A stretch of 64,000 nucleotides of DNA, taken from contig NZ_CANOOQ010000001.1 in assembly GCF_947568225.1 (NCBI RefSeq), positions 1 through 64,000 of the forward strand, written 5' to 3'. A program made the position numbers and the translations under genes. The DNA comes from Faecalispora anaeroviscerum (lineage in GTDB: Bacteria > Bacillota > Clostridia > Oscillospirales > Acutalibacteraceae). The first letter of the stretch is position 1. Every line of letters begins with the position of its first letter. Positions 37,894-46,540 of the stretch are shown piece after piece. The notes beneath the pieces are model-generated. The model saw only the letters and a program-made list of their open reading frames with translations, made no database searches and was not told where the DNA came from.

Positions 37894-39105
37894 TTAGTTT
37901 CTTTCAAACATCCCATCCATAACCAAGCCAGATTCGATCTGTGCGTGGAAGTCCAGATGAGAGTAAATGTCCGCTGTGGTCGAAAATGTGCTGTGCCCCA
38001 GCCATATCTGGATTTGCTTCATTGATATCCCATTTGCAAGCAGTAGGCTGGCGCAGGAATGTCTTAAATCGTGAAACCGGATTTTTTTGAGGTCGGCTTT
38101 TTCAAGCACCCAGCTAAAGTGATCCGTCACATAATTAGGGCGCATGAGCTTCCCTGTTTGGTCGAGGCAGATGTAGTCGAGGTAATCCCGGCAGTAAGAG
38201 CGCTTGAACAGCTTTCGATACATTTCTTGCTTTTCCTTTTCTGCAAGCAGTAGCTTTTCCACCGATGGCAGTAACGGAAGGGTGCGGAAGCTGGACTTGG
38301 TTTTCAGTACATCTTCCCCGACCGCTATGGATTTGCCATCTACCGTGTCCTCAATCACCTTGTGCTTGATGGAGATGGTTTTTTGTTCGAGGTTGATCGC
38401 ATCCCACTTTAATCCCAGGACTTCACTTCGGCGTAAGCCATAGTAAGCTGCCAGCTTCACACAAATCTCCAAGGGATCATCTGATATCGCATCAAACAGC
38501 GCCATCATTTCCTCTGCGGAATAAAACTGAGCATGGTATACATTCTTCTTTGGCCTGTCTACCCTGTCAGCGGGGTTACTGCCGATGATCTCCTTTTTCA
38601 CCGCATTCTGCAATGCTCTGCGGAGGACTGCGTGATAATGGATGACCGTATTCGGTGTGTGACCCTCATCAAAAATTGATTGATGAAAGTCCTGAATATG
38701 CTGTGGAGTAACCTCCGCCAAGGTGATGTCCAGTTCAGTAAAGTACCGGCTGATTCGCCCATCCAGCATGGTTTGATAGCCTTTGAATGTTGTTTTGGCT
38801 ATCGTGGGCTTTGCTTGTATCAGCCATTTTTGAAGGTAGTCGGTAAACAGCACCTCCGCATGGGGATTACGTTTGCCCTCGATCAGCTCTCTGGCCCGTT
38901 CCTCGGCCTCCCGACGCTCCTTTTCTTCCTGCTCCTGTTCGTATTCCAACCGAATTTGGTCAAAGGCTTTTTTAGCTTTTCTGTCGCTGGTTCCCGCTAC
39001 CGGCAGTCCGGTGGGAATCCATTTGGTTTTTCTTTTTCCGTCTACTTTGATATAAAGGACAGCATAAAAAGTATTGTTTTTTTCTTGTAGGCAGCCTGTT
39101 ATCAT
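37894..39105 (-). CDS. int: tyrosine-type site-specific integrase
   Basis: The integrase inserts and, with an excisionase, excises the ICE at its attachment sites. The 403-residue product has an N-terminal arm-binding domain, a SAM-like core-binding domain (residues about 85-175) and the catalytic domain with Arg in YGLRRSEVLGL, the HxxR pair in FHDLRHSCAS, His in WLGHSTFS and the nucleophile Tyr in TADIYSHL. It points toward the tRNA, as is usual for ICE integrases at the element edge. Confidence 0.96.
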   Translation of the reverse strand: MITGCLQEKNNTFYAVLYIKVDGKRKTKWIPTGLPVAGTSDRKAKKAFDQIRLEYEQEQEEKERREAEERARELIEGKRNPHAEVLFTDYLQKWLIQAKPTIAKTTFKGYQTMLDGRISRYFTELDITLAEVTPQHIQDFHQSIFDEGHTPNTVIHYHAVLRRALQNAVKKEIIGSNPADRVDRPKKNVYHAQFYSAEEMMALFDAISDDPLEICVKLAAYYGLRRSEVLGLKWDAINLEQKTISIKHKVIEDTVDGKSIAVGEDVLKTKSSFRTLPLLPSVEKLLLAEKEKQEMYRKLFKRSYCRDYLDYICLDQTGKLMRPNYVTDHFSWVLEKADLKKIRFHDLRHSCASLLLANGISMKQIQIWLGHSTFSTTADIYSHLDFHAQIESGLVMDGMFERN

Positions 39106-39242
39106 GGTTATCCTCCTTTGAAATAACAGCGTATTTGCCTACCATTGACAACATCACAATACCACAGAAGGCATGGGATAGCTACTGTTTTACGCGGAAG
39201 CAACCCAACGGATTTTTCTACGGTCTTGGGCCAATAATAAGC

Positions 39243-39272
39243 AAAAAACCATATCAACCAATCTTGATATGG
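39243..39272 (-). terminator. terminator overlapping the end of the excisionase gene
   Basis: On the minus strand a 9-bp stem CCATATCAA/TTGATATGG runs into six T. The hairpin includes the stop codon of the excisionase gene, so it separates that gene from int. Confidence 0.85.
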
Positions 39273-39472
39273 CACATTTCTTCACTCAGTAAATATTCAA
39301 TAACGCATGCTTTGGGAATCTTATAGGTCCGTCCAATGCGAACACTATGTATCTCTTTTTCCGAAAGCAATTTATAAGCCAGTTTCCGGCTGATGCCTCC
39401 GAGCATTTCTCGTAATTGATTTACCTCGACTACATCGGGGTATTTTTCAAACATGATTGTTTTGTTGCTCAT
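39254..39472 (-). CDS. xis: excisionase-like helix-turn-helix protein
   Basis: The 72-residue product has the excisionase/MerR-like winged-helix pattern: VNQLREMLGGISRKLAYKLL followed by IHSVRIGRTYKIPKACVIEYL. Such proteins bend att DNA and steer the integrase toward excision. The start MSNKTIM follows GAAGGGGGGA; a longer reading from 39490 overlaps that site. It is 14 bases downstream of the MazF-like gene and likely co-transcribed with it. Confidence 0.88.
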   Translation of the reverse strand: MSNKTIMFEKYPDVVEVNQLREMLGGISRKLAYKLLSEKEIHSVRIGRTYKIPKACVIEYLLSEEMCHIKIG

Positions 39473-39486
39473 AAAAATTCCCCCCT

Positions 39487-39855
39487 TCATAAAAAAAGCG
39501 CCGGACTAAGTCCGATGCTGATAGAAAGTGCCTGGTTGATTTCTTCCATCTCCTGTTCATCCAGTTTGCCGATCCAGCCCCGAAGTCGAGTCCGGTCAAT
39601 GGTGCGTATCTGCTCCAGAAGTGCAAAGGACTCTCTGGACAATCTGCCCGCCCCGGCAATAGCCGTATGGGTGGGTAAGGGCTTTTTCGGCTTGCCGGTG
39701 ATGGCGCAGACGATGGTGGTGGGGCTGTAGTGGTTGCCTATGTCATTTTGCAGGATAAGTACAGGACGGATGCCCCCTTGTTCACAGCCCATAACGGGGT
39801 TTAAATCGGCGTAGTAAATATCGCCGCGGCTGATGCCTTGCTTCATCGTGTTCAA
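39487..39855 (-). CDS. MazF/PemK-like endoribonuclease family protein
   Basis: The 122-residue product has the MazF fold landmarks: SRGDIYYADLNPVMGCEQGG, RPVLILQND, and ALLEQIRTIDRTRL. Members cut mRNA at specific sites, usually held by a MazE-type antitoxin. No antitoxin gene is evident just upstream. The TTG at 39855 has AGGAGGT 7 bases before it; an ATG at 39846 is less well placed. In the ICE context it may stabilise the element or act as a regulator. Confidence 0.88.
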   Translation of the reverse strand: MNTMKQGISRGDIYYADLNPVMGCEQGGIRPVLILQNDIGNHYSPTTIVCAITGKPKKPLPTHTAIAGAGRLSRESFALLEQIRTIDRTRLRGWIGKLDEQEMEEINQALSISIGLSPALFL

Positions 39856-40440
39856 ACTTTACACCTCCTTGATTCGAGATTCTCTGTTTTTTCTTAATGG
39901 CACAAATATAGGGATCGCCCTGCTGTATAAGCAGAGCGATCCCCATCGCTTCTGACATTAAGTCTTTTTTTATAATCAAGGCGCTTAATTCGACACTACT
40001 CCCCAAGCGCACTGTGCAAAGCGTATGAGTCTTGCACAACAAAGGCGATGGCCTGAACTGCGGCTGGCTTCGCCGCATCATGGGAATTTCACCCCCGCCA
40101 GGATCTCTGCCGGTTGCTCTCATTGCGTGATCCCCCGGTCGCGGGGGGCTATGACGGAGCAAAAGTATCATTATAGGCTGACGGGATCATTGCGAGACAG
40201 GCCGCCACAGCCTGTTTTCCGGTCGGATGGGTACCGCTTTGCACCTTATTTGGCCGTCTTTGATAGGAGCAGGAAGAAACGAGCGAACAGAAAAATGAGT
40301 GATTTCACTTTTCTTGCTGCCTGCCTACAGGTGGTCTTGGCGCATCCTCCGAGGTCGCTTTACCCTTTCGGGGTCCGTCAGCTAACGTGTTCAGGTCATC
40401 GGATATTAAGTTTTCAAGGAACCATGGAGGGAATGAGAAA
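39856..40440. other. 585-base stretch without a convincing gene
   Basis: It holds a strong inverted repeat (GGGATCGC at 39911-39918 with GCGATCCC at 39939-39946, extended inward by CTGCT/AGCAG) just upstream of the MazF-like gene. A short open frame on the minus strand crosses it (MSEAMGIALLIQQGDPYICA...) but continues into the mazF region in another frame and lacks a clear ribosome binding site. The long plus-strand frame here is antisense to the unit and has no family resemblance. Confidence 0.5.
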
Positions 40441-40477
40441 AACCCCCTCACTACTAATCCGGTTTCGTGAGGGGGTT
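40441..40477 (-). terminator. terminator of the sigma-like gene
   Basis: An 11-bp stem AACCCCCTCAC/GTGAGGGGGTT is followed on the minus strand by five T. It lies 14 bases after the stop codon. Confidence 0.9.
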
Positions 40478-40491
40478 GGACGGAAAAATTT

Positions 40492-40911
40492 TTACTTTTC
40501 CATAAGTTTTTTTAAAGTACGCAGAATTTTAACCTTTCGGTCGTGGATTGTCATGCGCGGGATACCAGTTTCCGCTGCCAGTTGATGCTCGCTTTTATTC
40601 TTAAAAAACAGAGTAAAAATCAGTTCCTGTTCCTCTTTGGCAAGCTGGGAAAGGCACAAGTGGAGTTTTTCGGCTATCAGCTTGTCCGTGACAATATCCT
40701 CCACACGGGGAGAAGAGAGATCTGAAATCGCATCCTCACCATTGGTTTCCTCCGTATCCAAGGCACTGTAATAAAACACACCATGTGCTGCGTCCTTTTC
40801 CTCCAGATGTAGTTCACGGCGTTTCATGCGGTAATATGTTAAATAGACTTCTTCGGTGACAGGGACGAGCTGCCCCTGAACTTTGATTTGATACTCTTTC
40901 TTTTCTGCCAT
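40492..40911 (-). CDS. sigma-70-like regulator of the ICE
   Basis: The 139-residue product has a basic N-terminal region (EEVYLTYYRMKRRELHLEEKD) and a C-terminal sigma region 4-type helix-turn-helix (LSQLAKEEQELIFTLFFKNK, then AAETGIPRMTIHDRKVKIL). Small sigma-like proteins of this kind are common in Clostridia ICEs and may control transfer genes. The start MAEKKEYQ follows GGAGGA; the upstream in-frame ATG at 40953 is less likely. Confidence 0.85.
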   Translation of the reverse strand: MAEKKEYQIKVQGQLVPVTEEVYLTYYRMKRRELHLEEKDAAHGVFYYSALDTEETNGEDAISDLSSPRVEDIVTDKLIAEKLHLCLSQLAKEEQELIFTLFFKNKSEHQLAAETGIPRMTIHDRKVKILRTLKKLMEK

Positions 40912-41070
40912 ATGGCTTGTCCTCCGTTTTCTGAAATTTTGATGGTGAGTCAAAATGTCAGAAGCGGAGGGGAGCGGCAGCGTGGAAACGACCTGCTTAT
41001 ATTAGAAACATGCCACATTTCCCCTGAATATGGTAAATATGGTCGGAGTATAGATTTTTTTGTCGAAAGA

Positions 41071-41111
41071 AAAAAGTCAGCACTGCGCCCATGGCGAAAT
41101 GCTGACTTTTT
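41071..41111. terminator. bidirectional terminator upstream of the sigma-like gene
   Basis: A 12-bp stem (41071-41082 with 41100-41111) contains an inner CGCC/GGCG stem and has A and T tracts on the two sides. On the minus strand it would end the transcript that starts at the c-di-GMP riboswitch. Confidence 0.85.
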
Positions 41112-41323
41112 CAAAATTACAATATGAGATTGTTTGGGTGGTGGGTAATATGTACGAGCTCTGTCTGCTCTATTGCCACCTCTTATAAGTATAAAACCCC
41201 ATAGGATACCCCTCTCGCCGGAGCATGGCGAAAGCCGGTATCCCGATATCCTGTTTATCCGTCAAAAACCGACAGACAGATATAGAGCCTGCCCTTTGAA
41301 TGAGGGCAGGCTCCGCATGGTTT

Positions 41324-41410
41324 TTGGCAGCCAGGCTATCATAGCGCAGTAAAGCACCTTAGACCCTATGGCTTTGCGTCCCCATCTTTTGATGGGTTTG
41401 CCCTTGGCTT
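41324..41410 (-). promoter_or_regulatory. c-di-GMP-I riboswitch (GEMM-I)
   Basis: Read on the minus strand the conserved blocks appear in order: GGGCAAACC, a P2 stem closed by an AAAA-type loop (CATCAAAAGATG), GGGACGCAAAGCC, AGGGTCTAAGG and ATGATAGCCTGGCTGCC. These are the ligand pocket and tetraloop-receptor parts of GEMM-I. Downstream are a GAGCCTGCCCT/AGGGCAGGCTC hairpin (41284-41313) and a GGATACC/GGTATCC hairpin near 41200-41250. Only a tiny open frame (about 41117-41179, 20 codons) lies before the terminator at 41071. Confidence 0.9.
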
Positions 41411-41488
41411 TATTTTTATTTTTACTGGACTTTCTCTATGCATCGTTAAACTTCATGCATTGAACAGGTATTTTATAACACCTTCACT

Positions 41489-41675
41489 CTATTTCTTCCT
41501 TCTGCTTTTGCCATATACATAGCTTCAGTTCCTTAAAGCAATACTGATAGAACAGCTCTCTGTTCTTTTTTAAGCACTCCAATTCAGTCAAATAACGGTA
41601 ATTACCTTTTATATCCGTCATTTTCGTGGATAGATACATTCCCTCGATTTCCGGCAAATTGGGATGAACTACGTC
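41489..41675 (-). pseudogene. gene remnant left of the cargo, product unknown
   Basis: A 61-codon open stretch reads like real protein (HPNLPEIEGMYLSTKMTDIK, then NYRYLTELECLKK) and ends at a TAG. Immediately upstream, in the same frame, are a TAA and then more protein-like sequence (HVVPIILAISTDL). No start or ribosome binding site is seen. It is most likely a decayed 3' end. The rest of the 41411-41751 gap shows nothing. Confidence 0.45.
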
Positions 41676-41751
41676 TTATAGATCCGTTGAAATTGCCAAG
41701 ATGATAGGGACAACATGAGTGCTATTCTTTTGACTTCATAACAAATTAATC

Positions 41752-43293
41752 TCAAAAGAATACAGCAAACAATCTAAGGAACGATTGAACGCATTTTATG
41801 TGCCAGGGACGGCGACGCCATTCATCAAGACTTATTTCTTCACAAACATCAAATGTTTGCTGGAGGTCATTTTTTATGTCTTGGAGTACAGGCGATCCGC
41901 AAATCCACACACCGTTTTCAAAGTGGAGATAAAAGCTCCGGTAATCCATGTTAATGCTTCCGCAAATGGCATGATCATCATCGCTTATGATAGTCTTTGC
42001 ATGGATGAACCCCGGGGTATATTCATAGATTCTAACACCCGATTCCAGCAGCTCTCCATAATTCGATTGCGTTACCATATGCACATACCAATGATCCCAT
42101 ATCTTTGGAGTAATAATCCTGACATCTGTACCTCCCTGTGCGGATGTACACAACGCTTCCTTCATGGAGTTGTCAATGACAAGATAGGGGGTAGATATAT
42201 AAACATATTTCTTTGCATTATATATCATCGTGCGGTACATAACCTCGGCAGGGTTATCGGGATTATTTGAAGGCCCGTCTGAAAATGGTTGATAGAAGCC
42301 TTGACCCTCGTAGTTCACTACAGACCGGTAAGCTTCGTAATCTGTAGTTCCTCCACTTTCAGCATCCCACATCTGAAGAAATATTGAGGTCAGACCCCAA
42401 ACCGCGTCGCCTTCAAGCCGGATTGCCGTGTCTTTCCAATGGCCGTGCTTTGGGTATATGTTGGCATATTCATCAGCAAGATTCGTTCCCCCTGTATACC
42501 CAACGCAGCCGTCTATGACCGTAATTTTCTGGTGATTACGGCAATTGAAGCAAAAGGATGAAATATACCGATGAACTGGATTAAAACGCAACACCTGAAT
42601 ATTGTGACTGTTAAGAGCCTTAATCAGATTATCTGGTGCTGTAACAATACTCCCAAAGTCATCGAACATCAGCCGTATTTCCACTCCTTGTTCGGCTTTG
42701 CGAATCAATACTTCTGAAATCCTGTCCCAAAGCTCCCCACTATCTAAAATAAAATATTCCAAGAAAACGTATCTTTCAGCGTTTTCAATATCCTTTATCA
42801 TTGCTTCAAATTGATACTCGCCAAGCGAGAAATACTCACACGTTGTATTTTTATAAAGAGGGAATCCTTTCCTGCCTAAATATCCTGCTATTCTTTTTCT
42901 TGACGGATGGATTTGATCGAGTTCGGCGTAAACTTCCGGGTCCTTATATAAATACATGGAACCGTGCTGGATAGCCGCTCTTATTCGATTATTTCTTATA
43001 CATCGTCCGAACACATCGGAACGACCCCATAAGAGATATAGGAAATAACCGAAAACCGGAAGGATAAATATTATAATAAGCCATACGATTATGTAAGATG
43101 TGTTTTTACTTTTGCTCACCATAATAAAGATGTTTATTACCGCTATAATTTGAATGAGTGCATAAAAATATACCGCATAGTTTTTGAGTATATTGATGAT
43201 AAAATAGATAAATAAAAGTTGTAAAATCACAACAAGGGTGGCCAAACCGATACGAAATATGCCCGTCAAGTTTCTATTTTCTTTTCGCTTCAC
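41752..43293 (-). CDS. cls: cardiolipin synthase
   Basis: Cardiolipin synthase joins two phosphatidylglycerols at the membrane. The 513-residue product has two N-terminal transmembrane helices and a phospholipase D core with two HKD motifs: HQKITVIDGCVGYTGG and HAKTIISDDDHAICGS. GTG at 43293 has AGAGGTGG at a workable distance; a GTG at 43302 overlaps it. It is a cargo gene of the ICE, more AT-rich than the transfer genes, and is adjacent to the LspA-like gene. Confidence 0.93.
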   Translation of the reverse strand: MKRKENRNLTGIFRIGLATLVVILQLLFIYFIINILKNYAVYFYALIQIIAVINIFIMVSKSKNTSYIIVWLIIIFILPVFGYFLYLLWGRSDVFGRCIRNNRIRAAIQHGSMYLYKDPEVYAELDQIHPSRKRIAGYLGRKGFPLYKNTTCEYFSLGEYQFEAMIKDIENAERYVFLEYFILDSGELWDRISEVLIRKAEQGVEIRLMFDDFGSIVTAPDNLIKALNSHNIQVLRFNPVHRYISSFCFNCRNHQKITVIDGCVGYTGGTNLADEYANIYPKHGHWKDTAIRLEGDAVWGLTSIFLQMWDAESGGTTDYEAYRSVVNYEGQGFYQPFSDGPSNNPDNPAEVMYRTMIYNAKKYVYISTPYLVIDNSMKEALCTSAQGGTDVRIITPKIWDHWYVHMVTQSNYGELLESGVRIYEYTPGFIHAKTIISDDDHAICGSINMDYRSFYLHFENGVWICGSPVLQDIKNDLQQTFDVCEEISLDEWRRRPWHIKCVQSFLRLFAVFF

Positions 43294-43324
43294 TGTGACC
43301 ACCTCTCAATTGTGTTTATATATT

Positions 43325-43897
43325 TTATATTCTGGTATATTCAGACGTTGTGTTGGGAAGGAGTTTGCATCCGCTCCGAAACCATATAGCAAAAGCTATA
43401 TCTTCTGTATTGAGATCGTTTGAATAAGACTTTTTTAGCTTTTTTTCATGCCGCCACGTCCAAATTAGAGCCAAAATCCATCCCGTGTTCAGAAATACGT
43501 CCTTTGTATCAAAAATAAACCAATTGAATAAACCAATAAAGTCAAGGCTGCCGCCCCAGAACACTACATCAATAAATGAACATAATATGCCAGCAGATGC
43601 AAAACAGAATGCTCCACTCAACAAGCGACTCTTTGCACCAACTTTATATGTTTGGAATCGATAGAATAAAAGCAATCCTGCTATAGCCGTTATCTGTAAA
43701 AAGATCATTCCGATTACAGGAGTCTTAAAATTAGCCATACTTGCAAACCAATTCAAATTTGTGTTCTGGAAAGGCTCAAAACGCAAAACACTCGGTATCC
43801 AGATAATCATCTTATCTATCGCAAAATGAGCTATCAGCAGTTTTATTGTTTGATCAACTGCTGCCAAGATTCCTGTGATAAGCCATTGCTTTTTCAT
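43325..43897 (-). CDS. signal peptidase II-like protein (LspA family)
   Basis: LspA cleaves lipoprotein signal peptides in the membrane. The 190-residue product has four transmembrane segments and the aspartates in SLDFIGL and FDTKDVFLNTG that match the two catalytic Asp of LspA. The sequence around them is divergent and there is a C-terminal extension of about 40 residues. The start MKKQWLIT follows AAAGGTG. Extra LspA copies often travel with metal-resistance genes. A 35-codon frame (43894-44001) overlaps its start by ATGA but is poorly supported. Confidence 0.82.
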   Translation of the reverse strand: MKKQWLITGILAAVDQTIKLLIAHFAIDKMIIWIPSVLRFEPFQNTNLNWFASMANFKTPVIGMIFLQITAIAGLLLFYRFQTYKVGAKSRLLSGAFCFASAGILCSFIDVVFWGGSLDFIGLFNWFIFDTKDVFLNTGWILALIWTWRHEKKLKKSYSNDLNTEDIAFAIWFRSGCKLLPNTTSEYTRI

Positions 43898-44028
43898 GCC
43901 ACACACCTTTCCATACAACATATTTTCTGTTTATGCTTTAATTCAATCGCGCTCAATAGCTCAACTGCTTTCACCAATAAACCGAATAAAATAATCTTCA
44001 TATAATGATTCTCACTTTGCCCCTTATC

Positions 44029-44251
44029 TCAGTGAATAATGAGGATGCCGCCGGCCACCATCCACACATTTGATACCTCTAAAGTTTCCGGCATAAGCTC
44101 AAAGAACACAAGGCTCATCATTACGCCACCAGCGAAAACTAAAAGGCAATTCGCCATATTTTCAGAAAACTTCTTTTGTTATAATAGCAACTGCGCTACC
44201 AAAGCAAGTTCACAAAATCCCAACTAACAAGGCAATCAGGACAATTAACAT
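44029..44251 (-). pseudogene. ZIP-family metal transporter, N-terminal fragment with stop and frameshift
   Basis: The minus strand encodes MLIVLIALLVGIL, a TGA where the family has Gly, then TCFGSAVAIITKEVF in the same register, another stop, and after a frame change ANCLLVFAGGVMMSLVFFE followed by LMPETLE. These are TM1 and the TM2 signature of ZIP transporters. Only about the first 75 residues remain of a protein normally above 230. It lies just downstream of the P-type ATPase gene. Confidence 0.7.
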
Positions 44252-44290
44252 TTTACTTATCGCTTCCGATACAACAGGCTTTTGACCTGA

Positions 44291-46132
44291 TTATAATTTC
44301 TTTGTGTTTAAAGCACGGAAAGAGTTCAATACCGCTATAACCGTCACACCAACATCTGCAAACACAGCCTCCCACATGGTAGCAAAACCGAGTGCACTGA
44401 GTACAAGCACAATTGCTTTTATCGACAAAGCCAGCCATATATTCTGTTGTGCGATTCTTAGCGTTTTCTGTGAAATTTTCATACCTGTAGCTAGTTTGGA
44501 CGGCTCATCGGTCATTATTACAACATCGGCGGCTTCTATAGCCGCGTCGGAACCCAAGCCACCCATCGCAATACCAATGTCGGCACGAGCTAAAACTGGT
44601 GCGTCATTAATCCCATCGCCTACAAAGGCCAGCTTGCCTTTAGCTGATTTTTGAGCCAGCAGTTCCTCTACTTTATCTACCTTGTCACCGGGAAGAAGCT
44701 CTGTGTAAACCTTATCTAACCCCAATTCCTTGGCAACTTTTTCTCCCACACTCTTGGCGTCGCCCGTCAGCATCACCGTTTGACGGATATTTGCCTTTTT
44801 TAGCAATCTAATCGCTTCCGCTGCATCTTCCTTAACCTCATCAGCAATTACAATATATCCCGCATATTTGCCATCAACAGCAACGTGTACGGCTGTTCCA
44901 ATAATTTCGTCTTGAGAAAATTTAACGCCGATTTTTTGCATGAGTTTTGTATTTCCTGCGAAAACTTTACGACTATCAACCGTTGCGCTGACGCCGTGGC
45001 CTGCGATTTCCTCAACATCCGTAATCCTTTCGTTGTCAATATCTTTCCCATAAGCAGTTTTCAAAGAGAGTGAAATGGGGTGATTGGAATAACTCTCAAC
45101 ATGTGCGGTAAGTTCCAGCAGTTCTGCTTCGGAAATGCCGATAGCATTTACCTCTTGTACTTTAAATACGCCTTTTGTCAATGTCCCCGTCTTATCAAAC
45201 ACAACGATTTCAGTCTGCGCCAAAGCTTCTAAATAGTTGCTACCCTTAACAAGCACACCACGCCTTGACGCGCCGCCGATACCGCCAAAGAAGGAGAGTG
45301 GAATAGAAACAACCAGAGCGCAAGGGCAGGAAACCACTAAGAAAGTTAAAGCCCTGTAAATCCAGTCGCCCCAAGTACCACCAAAGAACAGAGGCGGGAT
45401 AATTGCAAGCAACAGTGCGGCAGCCATAACAATCGGAGTATAAACTCGTGCAAATTTTGTAATGAAATTCTCGGTGTTCGCCTTTTTACTACTGGCGTTT
45501 TCCACGAGATCAAGGATTTTGCTGACCGTCGATTCCCCAAATTCTTTTGTGACCTCAATCGTCAGTACGCCGTTCACATTGATACAGCCGCTCAAAACAT
45601 CAGAGCCAACACCAGCTTCGCGCGGAACAGATTCGCCGGTCAAAGCGGACGTATCAATCATTGAATTGCCGTCAAGCACCTTGCCGTCAAGCGGGATTTT
45701 TTCACCAGCACGGACAACGATGATATCGCCAATCGCAACTTCGTCAGGGTCGACTTTTACCAATTCATCGCCCCTCTTAACATTTGCGTAATCAGGACGT
45801 ATATCCATTAAGCTTGCAATGGATTTCCGCGACTTCGCAACGGCATAACTTTGAAAATATTCGCCAACCTGATAAAACAGCATAACGGCAATGGCCTCTG
45901 GATATTCCCCAATGATAAGTGCGCCACCGGTCGCCACGGTCATTAAAAAGCTTTCCTGAAAAACTTGGCCTTGCATAATATTCTTGATGGCTTTTATTAC
46001 GACTTCGCTGCCCACTACAATGTAGGCGGCAATGAAGATAGCGGGACTAAGCCAAACAATGTCGGTTTTTACTAGCAGCCCGATTACGAAAATAACCGCT
46101 GCTATGATAATTCTTACAAGCTTCTTGTTCAT
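44291..46132 (-). CDS. cadA: Zn/Cd/Pb-transporting P-type ATPase (P1B-2)
   Basis: This pump exports divalent soft metals using ATP. The 613-residue protein has the actuator motif TGES, the transmembrane metal site SCPCALV, the phosphorylation motif DKTGTLTKG, the nucleotide-site SNHPIS and the hinge GDGINDAPVLA. It begins directly with transmembrane helices and has no N-terminal metal-binding domain; that domain is supplied as a separate gene upstream. AAAGGAG precedes the ATG. A CadC-type operator lies 46 bases upstream of its start. Confidence 0.95.
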   Translation of the reverse strand: MNKKLVRIIIAAVIFVIGLLVKTDIVWLSPAIFIAAYIVVGSEVVIKAIKNIMQGQVFQESFLMTVATGGALIIGEYPEAIAVMLFYQVGEYFQSYAVAKSRKSIASLMDIRPDYANVKRGDELVKVDPDEVAIGDIIVVRAGEKIPLDGKVLDGNSMIDTSALTGESVPREAGVGSDVLSGCINVNGVLTIEVTKEFGESTVSKILDLVENASSKKANTENFITKFARVYTPIVMAAALLLAIIPPLFFGGTWGDWIYRALTFLVVSCPCALVVSIPLSFFGGIGGASRRGVLVKGSNYLEALAQTEIVVFDKTGTLTKGVFKVQEVNAIGISEAELLELTAHVESYSNHPISLSLKTAYGKDIDNERITDVEEIAGHGVSATVDSRKVFAGNTKLMQKIGVKFSQDEIIGTAVHVAVDGKYAGYIVIADEVKEDAAEAIRLLKKANIRQTVMLTGDAKSVGEKVAKELGLDKVYTELLPGDKVDKVEELLAQKSAKGKLAFVGDGINDAPVLARADIGIAMGGLGSDAAIEAADVVIMTDEPSKLATGMKISQKTLRIAQQNIWLALSIKAIVLVLSALGFATMWEAVFADVGVTVIAVLNSFRALNTKKL

Positions 46133-46177
46133 ATTGAACTCCTTTCTTATCTTTGCTATAAGAGAATGACGAGTAAC

Positions 46178-46196
46178 ATTGAGTGAACGCTCAACT
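46178..46196 (-). promoter_or_regulatory. CadC-type operator in front of the ATPase gene
   Basis: ATTGAGTGAACGCTCAACT matches the operator at 46923-46941 at 17 of 19 positions. It would allow separate metal-responsive expression of the ATPase. Confidence 0.65.
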
Positions 46197-46233
46197 ATTG
46201 TCGCAAAAAAATTTGAATTTTTTAAATTCCTTC

Positions 46234-46271
46234 GCTTTTGGCGTATCGCTTTGAAGTGTTACGCCAAAAGC
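46234..46271. terminator. inverted repeat between the HMA gene and the ATPase gene
   Basis: A perfect 12-bp stem GCTTTTGGCGTA/TACGCCAAAAGC with a 14-base loop follows the HMA stop codon on the minus strand. It lacks a T tract. Confidence 0.5.
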
Positions 46272-46293
46272 TGGAATTATTGCCGGTAAATGT

Positions 46294-46515
46294 TTACGCC
46301 TTTTTTACGACAACATGAGGTTCATGCTTCTTGACGATTTTTTCAGCGGTCTTAATAATCTCGTCCATTTTGTCGTCGTCTGCCACAAGAACCATCTTAG
46401 TCGTCATAGCGTTTACGGTTACTTCGGTTACGCCGTCCAGCGCCTTGATGTCCTTTTCGATTTTCGCCGCACAGTTGGCGCAGTCCAGTCCTTCCAACCT
46501 AAATGACTTTTTCAT
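46294..46515 (-). CDS. heavy-metal-associated (HMA) domain protein
   Basis: The 73-residue product is a single ferredoxin-like HMA domain with the metal-binding motif GLDCANCAAKIEKD. Residues TEVTVNAMTTKMVLV complete the fold. It probably serves as the detached N-terminal metal-binding domain or metallochaperone of the ATPase encoded next. TAGGAGGAAAAT precedes the ATG. It lies 25 bases after the CadC-type regulator gene. Confidence 0.92.
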   Translation of the reverse strand: MKKSFRLEGLDCANCAAKIEKDIKALDGVTEVTVNAMTTKMVLVADDDKMDEIIKTAEKIVKKHEPHVVVKKA

Positions 46516-46540
46516 GTTATTTTCCTCCTATAATTAAATT

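Noticed and set aside
40025..40585. 186-codon plus-strand frame in the ICE
   Set aside because: It runs antisense to the sigma-like gene and through a terminator hairpin; no family resemblance.
43894..44001. 35-codon frame overlapping the LspA-like start by ATGA
   Set aside because: The coupling is suggestive, but the ribosome binding site is weak and the peptide resembles nothing; kept only as a note.
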